Of a stretch of DNA of 64,000 nt, positions 57,101 to 64,000 are shown in pieces. Position numbers and translations under genes: made by a program. Every line of letters starts with the position of its first letter. Positions within the stretch are counted from its first letter, which is position 1. The notes under the pieces were generated by a model. The model had not been told where the DNA came from, ran no database searches, and saw nothing but the letters and a program-made list of their open reading frames with translations. The DNA is from Rutidosis leptorrhynchoides (Eukaryota; Streptophyta; Magnoliopsida; Asterales; Asteraceae), in the NCBI RefSeq assembly GCF_046630445.1, contig NC_092337.1, positions 193,847,001 to 193,911,000 of the forward strand. Reading direction: 5' to 3'.

Positions 57101-58225
57101 TTGAAACAAGCATCTAGAATGTGGAATCATCATTTTAATGAGGAAGCCAAGAAATTTGGCTTCATTAAAAATGGTGATGAAGCTTTTGTATACAAGAAAG
57201 CTAGTGGGAGCACTATCATGTTCCTTGCAGTATATGTGGATGATATATTGTTATTTGGAAATGATATTCCGGCAATGGAAGGTGTTAAAATTTGGCTAAG
57301 TAAATGCTTCTCTATTAAGGATCTTGGAGAAGTACAATACGTTTTGGGGATTGGGATCTACAGGGATAGATCCAAGAAACTGATAGGTTTGAATCAAAGT
57401 GCATACATTGAAAAGATCTTGAAAAGGTTCAAGATGGAGAACTCTAAGAAAGGTTTGGTACCTATTCAAAAGGGAACACTTCTCAGTTCATCTCAGTGCC
57501 CCACCACAAAAGATGAACAGGAGAGAATGAAAAAAGTCCCATATGCATCTGCCATTGGGTCAATTATGTATGCAATGATATGCACTAGACCGGATGTGTC
57601 ATGCGCTCTTAGCCTGACAAGTAGATACCAGAATAACCCAGGAAACAGTCATTGGATTGCTGCTAAAAGTATATTGAAATAACTTAGGAGGACTAAGGAT
57701 ATGTTTCTGATATATTGGTCTGGTGAGGAGGAACTCGCTGTAAAAGGTTACGTGGATGCGAGTTTCCAAACTGATTGAGATGATTCTCAATCACAATCCG
57801 GTTATGTCTTCACGTTAAATGGAGGTGTGGTCTCTTGGAAGCGTTCAAAACAGGATGTTGTTGCTTTATCCACTAGAGAGTCAGAGTACATCGCCGCATC
57901 ATTGGCAGCTCAGGAAGCTGCATGGATGAAGAAATTCATCGACGAATTAGGAGTAGTCCCTTCCATTCAGGACCCTCTTGAGATCTTTTATGACAACGAG
58001 GGTGTGATTGCTCAAATCAAGGAACCTCGTGCTCACCAAAAGACCCGTCACATTGAGCGGAGATTCAACTATATAAGGGATGAAGTTGAAAAGGGAAAGA
58101 TATGTATTCGCAAAGTTCATACAGATCTTAATATTGCAGATCCACTCACGAAGCTCTTACATGGTGCAAAACATCAAGGGCATGCTAGTGCATTAGGGCT
58201 TCGATATTCTAGTGATTGGTTGTGA
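54191..58225 (+). pseudogene. C3 gag-pol polyprotein with eleven nonsense codons
   Basis: A single reading frame of 1344 codons from the ATG at 54191 (MAANNNNIPNAPINFNNLSL) to TGA at 58223-58225. Internal stops are at 54428, 54476, 54668, 54974, 55190, 55808, 55958, 55985, 56867, 57680 and 57776; I see no frameshift. Domains: UBN2-type gag; CCHC knuckle CFGCGEMGHWKRNC (55012-55053); protease VLDTGCGTHI (about 55160); integrase zinc segment LWNCRLGHINKNRM and CESCLQGKM, catalytic core IHSDVCGPF, RTDR and GVSERRNRTL; reverse transcriptase [18 protein letters not shown] and YVDDILLFG (57235); RNase H with ESEYIAASLA and FYDNEGVIA. Clearly nonfunctional as one product. Confidence 0.92.
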
Positions 58226-58989
58226 TCTGTTTTATGTATTGTAACAGAACGAAGTAGTTCAAACTCATTAATATAATTATGGTGTTAATTTATTAATCTT
58301 GAGTCAGGTTCCTATTTTGCATATTTTATCCATGAATAAGTAATTGTTCTAAATTCCGTAGTCGATCACATTTGTGGGAGCAAATGTGAGGTTTAGACTA
58401 TTATAAACTTGGATTGGTATACATTCACGGGATGAATGTGGGGCAAGGTTGCAACCAAGGTTCATAGATATTTGTGGGATACAAATATTGGAAGACCCAC
58501 CCTCAAGATTTACTAAATGGAGCCTTTGTGGTTGATCACATGTAATCTTGAGTAAAGGCGAATATCATTATATCCTCTGACCTGAGATACATATTGGGTT
58601 CGGATATTCACCAAGTATTATGCCTTGATTCTTTCCTTCGCTATTCTGAAATATGGTAGTTCACAAGGAGGAGCTCAGGTATAATGCAAGGTATATATCT
58701 AGAACGTATGTAGTCAAGATGGAATTTGTCCCTCTTATTCGTTGAGAGTCAGATGTCTAAGGCCTGATAAAGTTAAATCTAGAAGAGAGTGATCACTCTG
58801 TGTTTCTTGGATTTAACATGACATCTAGGATGAAAGGATATAATGAAAAGATTCACCTATTCATATTCGAGATGGGAACTCGAAAGGGATGATGTTATTG
58901 AATGGCACAAAGTTATAACATATTGGGGGTGATGGACGGTCGTTAGGTGGTATCCGTCACTTGCATTAATTTCTTATGTTTCTCGTGCA
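58226..58989 (+). other. C3 3' region with hairpins sharing a GGGA loop
   Basis: Noncoding. Three stem-loops occur in 122 bases: 58367-58388 (CACATTTG, TGGGAG, CAAATGTG), 58421-58439 (ACATTCA, CGGGA, TGAATGT) and 58468-58488 (ATATTTGT, GGGAT, ACAAATAT). Each has a perfect stem and GGGA in the loop. Confidence 0.75.
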
Positions 58990-58999
58990 AGTGGGAGAT
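58990..58999 (+). other. Polypurine tract of C3
   Basis: AGTGGGAGAT immediately before the TG of the 3' LTR at 59000. Confidence 0.8.
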
Positions 59000-59926
59000 T
59001 GAAGGTATTGCGTATGCCCGAGAGACATATTAAATTAATGTGGCTAACATGTTATAATCCAAGTCGGGTCATACCCAATAACAAGCTTACCGACACCTTA
59101 TACGTATTTAATCTTAACGATTGGTTCGTTAAATAAATATGCGACACTTGGATTTTAGAAAATCGGGTTTCTAAAATATTTTCACTTGGGATAAATTATT
59201 TGGATAATTTATATTTAATTATTTATAGGTTTAAATAATTATGTTGTGTTATATTTTATAAAATGGTTTATAAAATAAAAGTATATTAACAAATGCATTA
59301 TATTTATAACAAGTTTTATATAACTTATAACAAGTTTTATAAATCTTATTATATACTTAAGTAATGGGCAGTTTTTGGGACTCCAAGGACTTCACCCATG
59401 CTTATTCTTTGATGCTTTCAATAACACAATTCGATATATGCATGTCCTTTGACTAGAAGCAACACACACATGCAAACAAATCAAGTGATATAGCAAAAAA
59501 AGCTGCAAAATAGTCCCTTGGGAGCTGCTGATTGCCGTGGGCTATTAGGGTCCTAAAGAGGGTTCTAAATTTAGTTTATGTAAGTTTAATTCAAGTGTAA
59601 ATAAATCCTAACCAAAGTACAAGGTGTTGGTGCATAGTTTGGGGTATAACAACTTGAGGTTTCACTCTTTTGGAGCTATATTCATCATCATCTACTTGCT
59701 CATCCAAAACAGCCCTCAAAAAAGTTTGAGGAGGTATAACTCTTACTTCCTTGTTGTTATATGTAAGCATATGTTCATGACTTGATATTTACATGGAATT
59801 CAATTTAAATGGTTAAACATATAAACTTGTTTTCTTATAATTATGCTTCCGCTTACTTTAACTATCATAAAATTGGTTTGTGATCATGTAAACATTAAGA
59901 ACTTGTTGTTATGTTGAATTCCATCA
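59000..59926 (+). repeat. 3' LTR of C3 (927 bp)
   Basis: Same ends as the 5' LTR; about 14 differences by eye, for example tatgatcc/tataatcc and acccgac/atgcgac near the start. Confidence 0.92.
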
Positions 59927-59931
59927 ATAAC

Positions 59932-62126
59932 ATCATTCGATCAATATATATAAAACTATCTTATTACAACTTGTAACCACTAGAACATAGTTTAGTTAAT
60001 TTTAAACTTGTTCGCAAACAAAGTTAATTCTTCTAACTTAACTTTTATAATCAACTTAACACATGTTCTATATCTATATAATATGCTAACTTAATGATTT
60101 AAACCCTGAAAACACGAAGAACACCGTAAAACCGGACATACGCCGTCGTATTAAAACCGGGGGCTGTTTTGGTTTGGATAATTAAAAGCTATGACAAACT
60201 TTGATTTAAAATCTATACTTCTGGGAAAATGATTTTTCTTATGAACATGAAACTATATCCAAAAATCATGGTTAAACTCAAAGTGGAAGTATGTTTTTCA
60301 AAATGGTCATCAAGACGTCGTTCTTTCGACTGAAATGACTACCTCTTACAAAATGACATGTAACTTGTATTTCTGACTATAAACTTATACTTTTTCTGTT
60401 TATTTTCATAAATTTCAGTTCAATATAAAACCATAGCAATTTGATTCACTCAAAACGGATTTAAAACGAAGAAGTTATGGGTAAAACAAAATTAGTTAAA
60501 AATGGTTAATTTGACTACGGGATTAATTTATAAAAATCTATTCTAACCATAACTTAAATAACTTATAATATATATTATGTAATCTTGATAGACCATAGAC
60601 ACGTAAACAATGTTTTGACATATCATATCGACCCATCTATATATATATTTCGGAACAACCATAGACACTCTATATGCAGTAATGCGGGAGTTAGCTATAC
60701 AGGGTTGAGGTTGATTCCAAAATATATATATACTTTGTGTTGTGATCTAGCTTGAGACGTGTATACACTGGGTTGTGGATTGATTAGAGATATATATTAA
60801 ATTATTTATGTACTACTAATTATGGACTACTAACGTTGGACTGCTAACTGGACAACTTAAATCATCAGCACGTAATAAAAATGTTGTGAATATATTTCGA
60901 TCATACTTTGATATATATATGTATATATTTGTTATAGGTTCATGAATCAACCTGTGGCCAAGTCTTATTTTCTGACGAAGTGAAAATCTGTGAAAGTGAA
61001 TATATATAGGGATGGCAATGGATCGGATATGGAGAGGGTGATGCCGTATCCATATCCATATCCATTTAGTTTTTGTTCATCCATATCCATATCCATATCC
61101 GTTTAGTTTCAGATCATCCATCCATATCCATATCCAGTGGATTAAGCGGGTTAATGGATATTCAATGGATACTAAAAAAATGTTATAATATTTTTTATAT
61201 GCTATTAAAATAAAAATGTAGTATAACAGAAATAAATATAACATGACATATGTAAAATCTACCCATAAGAAGGTGTAATTTTTGTCCAAGATATAACAAA
61301 ATTTATTAAATTTTACTATAAAACATAGATTATGAAGAATTAAATATGAAATTTATAAGTTTATTTTATTAGATATGCATGTTTTATTGTAATATATTAT
61401 AGTTATTTCGTTATAAGGTTGAAAGTAAAATATAAATCTAAAGGTAAATGAACTTGTAATAGTAAATATGTAAGCATATATCTATATTTATGTATTTGTA
61501 TATGTATTTCGGGTGGTAATGTATATATCCATGGATGAAACTTTTCATCCATGTCCATATCCATATCCATTTAGGTTCATCCATATCCGTATCCATATCC
61601 GTATCCATATCCATTTAGGTTTGTCCATATCCATCACGAAGCGGGTGGATTGGGTGGATATCCACCGGATCGGGTGGCCATTGCCATCCCTCTGTATATA
61701 GTCCCATTTTTAAACTCTAAAAATATTTTGGGATGAGAATACATGCATTTTATGTTTTACGCCATGGACACAAGTACTTAAAATATATTCTACGTTGAGT
61801 TGTACCACCTTGCATATCTTCCCTAATAGCTTGGTAACTAATATTTACATGTTGTAAGAACATGTAAGCGCGAATCCTATTGATAGATCTATCGGGTTTG
61901 ACAACCCCAACTGGGCTAGTCGCTCTAGTATCGTAAACGGTTGCATAGTACTTCATTTTTACTACACTTGGTACAGTGTAGGGAGATTTCATAATAAAGG
62001 GAATATGCCACATTAATGGTTAAGTAGGTTACCGAAGCGCTCAACAACTTACAGAATATCTTTATTGAAATATTTGTAACTATGAAATCTTGTGGTCTAT
62101 ATTTATATCGATGCTAGCTTTAAACC
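59932..62126 (+). repeat. LTR A (Gypsy), part 2, truncated by LTR B
   Basis: Resumes with ATCATTCGATCAATATAT and aligns with LTR B from about 63521 to the window end. Interrupted by a 684-bp inverted-repeat element (61008-61691). It reaches a GGTCTATATTTATATCGATG stretch and stops at 62126 where LTR B begins, so its own 3' end is not here. Confidence 0.75.
61008..61691. mobile_element. Non-autonomous inverted-repeat element with CCATAT hexamers
   Basis: Ends are an exact 14-bp inverted repeat, AGGGATGGCAATGG (61008-61021) and CCATTGCCATCCCT (61678-61691). Near both ends are arrays of CCATATCCATATCC (61048-61135 and 61553-61635), in the same orientation rather than mirrored. The interior is AT-rich and noncoding. 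The ends resemble hAT-like MITEs of plants. A target duplication is not clear because both flanks are TATATA-rich. Confidence 0.65.
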
Positions 62127-62322
62127 TGTAGTGACCCGAACTTTTTTGAACTTTTCCATGATTATATATTACATGAGATTAATATTTACATGAATAAATG
62201 TTATCAACATGTTAAGCAATCAAATTTGTAAAGACTTGTTTAATTGAAACGAAATTTACTTAAACGTTTGACCACCTAGTTTGACCGATGATTCATGAAC
62301 GTTATAACTTGTATATGACATG

Positions 62323-62365
<43 letters not shown>

Positions 62366-64000
62366 ATGTATATATATGTTTAATATGATATAATGATAAT
62401 CAAGTATCTCATTAAGTATATTAACAATGAACTATATACATAAAATGAGACTACTAACTTAAAGATTTCGAAACGAGTTATATATGTAACGATTATCGTG
62501 GTAACGACGTTTAATTTATATATATCATATTAAGATTTATTCATATACCATGTTATCATGATAATATGATAATTTAACATCTCATTAGATATAATAAACA
62601 ATGGGTTAACTATATTAAATAAGATCGTTAACTTATAAGCTTCAAAACAAATATTACATGTAACGACTAACGACGACTTAACAATTCCGTTAAAATGTAT
62701 ATACATGTAGTATATTAGGATGTATTTTTATACTTTTGAAAGACTTCAAGACATATATCAAAGTACTTCTACTTAACAAAAATGGTTACAATTGCATTTC
62801 CATTCATTTTCATCAAGAATTCTACTCGTACATGTACGGTATATGTACTCGTATAATACGCAGCTTCTAGATGTATTTACTATTGATTTATACTCATAAA
62901 AATCTGCTCCTTAGCAGCCTTAAATGATTAAGAAACATGTGGGAACCAACCATTTAACATTTAGTATGACTAATGAGCTAGAAACAAACTTAAGGATCTA
63001 TTTTTTTTCTTTATAACAAGTATTTTCGTTTTTATGATTTCACCTCATTTTTCCATTCTATTTTCTCATACTTACACTCCAAATTCTCTCTCAAAATACT
63101 CCTGACATCATTCTTGATCATCTCCAAGCATTTTCACCATCTTTTAGCTTCAATTACAAGCTTTAATCATCATAAAAACAACCATCTTTCAAGAACACTT
63201 CAAGAATCATATCAAGTCTTCATGACTACTTCCAAGCTTTCTAATCCATTCCAAGTAATCATATAAGATCAACAAACCTTTGTTATTTACAGTAGGTTAT
63301 CTTTCTTATTCAAGGTAATATTCATATTCAAGATTTGATTCAATTTCTATAACTAAAACTATCTTAATTCGAGTGATAATCTTACTTGAACTTGTTTTCG
63401 CGTCATGATTCTACTTCAAGAACTTTCAAGCCATCCAAGGATCCTTTGAAGCTAGATCTATTTTTCTCATTTCCAGTGGGTTTATCCACAAAACTTGAGG
63501 TAGTAATGATGTTCATAACATCATTTGTTTCATACATATAAAACTATCTTATTCGAAGATTTAAACTTGTAATCACTAGAACATAGTTTAGTTAATTCTA
63601 AACTTGTTCTCAAACAAAGTTAATCCTTCTAACTTAACTTTTAAAATCAACTAAGCACATGTTCTATATCTATATGATATGCTAACTTAAGGAATTAAAA
63701 CCTGGAAATACGATGAACACCATAAAACCAGACATACGCCGTCGTAGTAACACCACGGGCTGTTTTGGGTTAGATAATTAAAAACTATGAGAAAATTTGA
63801 TTTAAAATCTATACTTCTGGGAAAATGATTTTTATTATGAACATGAAACTATATCCAAAAATCATGGTTAAACACAAAGTGGAAGTATGTTTTTCAAAAT
63901 AGTCATCAAGATGTCGTTCTTTCGACGGAAATGACTGCCTCTTTCAAATATGACTTGTAACCTGTATTTCTGACTATAAACTTATACTTTTTCTGTTTAG
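62127..64000 (+). repeat. LTR B (Gypsy), same family as LTR A, runs off the window
   Basis: Starts TGTAGTGACCCGAAC at 62127 and tracks LTR A throughout, for example TGGTTACAATTGCATTTCC (62782) and GGTAGTAATGATGTTCATAA (63499). It inserted into LTR A after aaacc (62122-62126). It lacks the C3 insertion, so the intact target site is visible at about 63512-63524. A short AT run lies at about 62320-62362. Confidence 0.78.

Larger units (their letters stand above)
47921..59926 (+). mobile_element. Full-length Copia retrotransposon C3, with solo LTR nested in its leader
   Basis: LTRs at 47921-48848 and 59000-59926, flanked by a perfect ATAAC duplication (47916-47920 and 59927-59931). The empty target is preserved in LTR B (TTCATAACATCAT at about 63512). 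Subtracting the solo LTR at 49285-53213, the element is about 8.1 kb. The two LTRs differ at about 14 positions plus a small indel by eye (roughly 1.5 percent). Its polyprotein frame has eleven nonsense codons and no frameshift. Confidence 0.93.

Overview
This is a plant nuclear window, most likely from the daisy family (Asteraceae). The evidence is AT-rich DNA, GT-AG introns, a plant ARO gene, a plant DC1-domain gene and dense nested LTR retrotransposons whose termini and coding sequences resemble those common in Asteraceae. The family call is recognition, not a database result. I see no bacterial, viral, CRISPR, tRNA or rRNA feature. Only two loci look like host genes: an intact ARMADILLO REPEAT ONLY gene (28645-30621, +) and a decayed DC1 zinc-finger gene (31874-34010, -).

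Left block (1-24915), all reading on the minus strand. A large SIRE-like Copia element (C1) enters at its 5' LTR (24699-24915), followed by PBS, leader, gag and pol (23663-16803), a cluster of polypurine tracts, a second leader-like stretch with a PBS-like site, and an env-like ORF. An Athila-like Gypsy element (G2, 4943-14456) sits inside that env-like ORF. It has a perfect 5-bp target duplication (CTTAT), and removing it restores the env-like frame exactly. G2 carries a 3' LTR (4943-7423), an ATHILA ORF-1/env-like pseudogene, a zinc-finger ORF and the 3' part of pol; its 5' LTR is only 181 bp because an internal deletion fused it to RNase H. The C1 env-like ORF is then cut at 4094 by the LTR of another Gypsy element (G0), which is itself interrupted by a third (G1, 1-3956) with a 2.76-kb LTR, PBS and the start of a proline-rich gag-like ORF.

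Middle block (24916-46505): a Gypsy LTR fragment (25343-26428, -), LINE remnants (about 26572-27950, -), the ARO and DC1 loci, a 133-bp Mutator-type MITE (34709-34841) with a 9-bp duplication, a 304-bp hAT-type MITE (35091-35394) with an 8-bp duplication, a very young Copia element (C2, 36484-42317, -) with 320-bp LTRs that look identical and a duplication ATTTT, and a decayed intron-containing gypsy-type ORF (44154-46308, +).

Right block (46506-64000): a Gypsy LTR (LTR A, +) is split by a full Copia element (C3, 47921-59926; duplication ATAAC), whose leader is itself split by a 3.9-kb solo LTR (49285-53213; duplication AAAAT). LTR A also carries a 684-bp inverted-repeat element (61008-61691) and is cut at 62127 by a second LTR of its own family (LTR B), which preserves the uninterrupted C3 target site. 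I found no new host pathway or defence system. The most interesting signals are the resolved nesting, the nonsense-only decay of C3 and G2 pol, the freshly inserted but pol-interrupted C2, a recurring CpG-rich hairpin in G2, and the second leader of C1.
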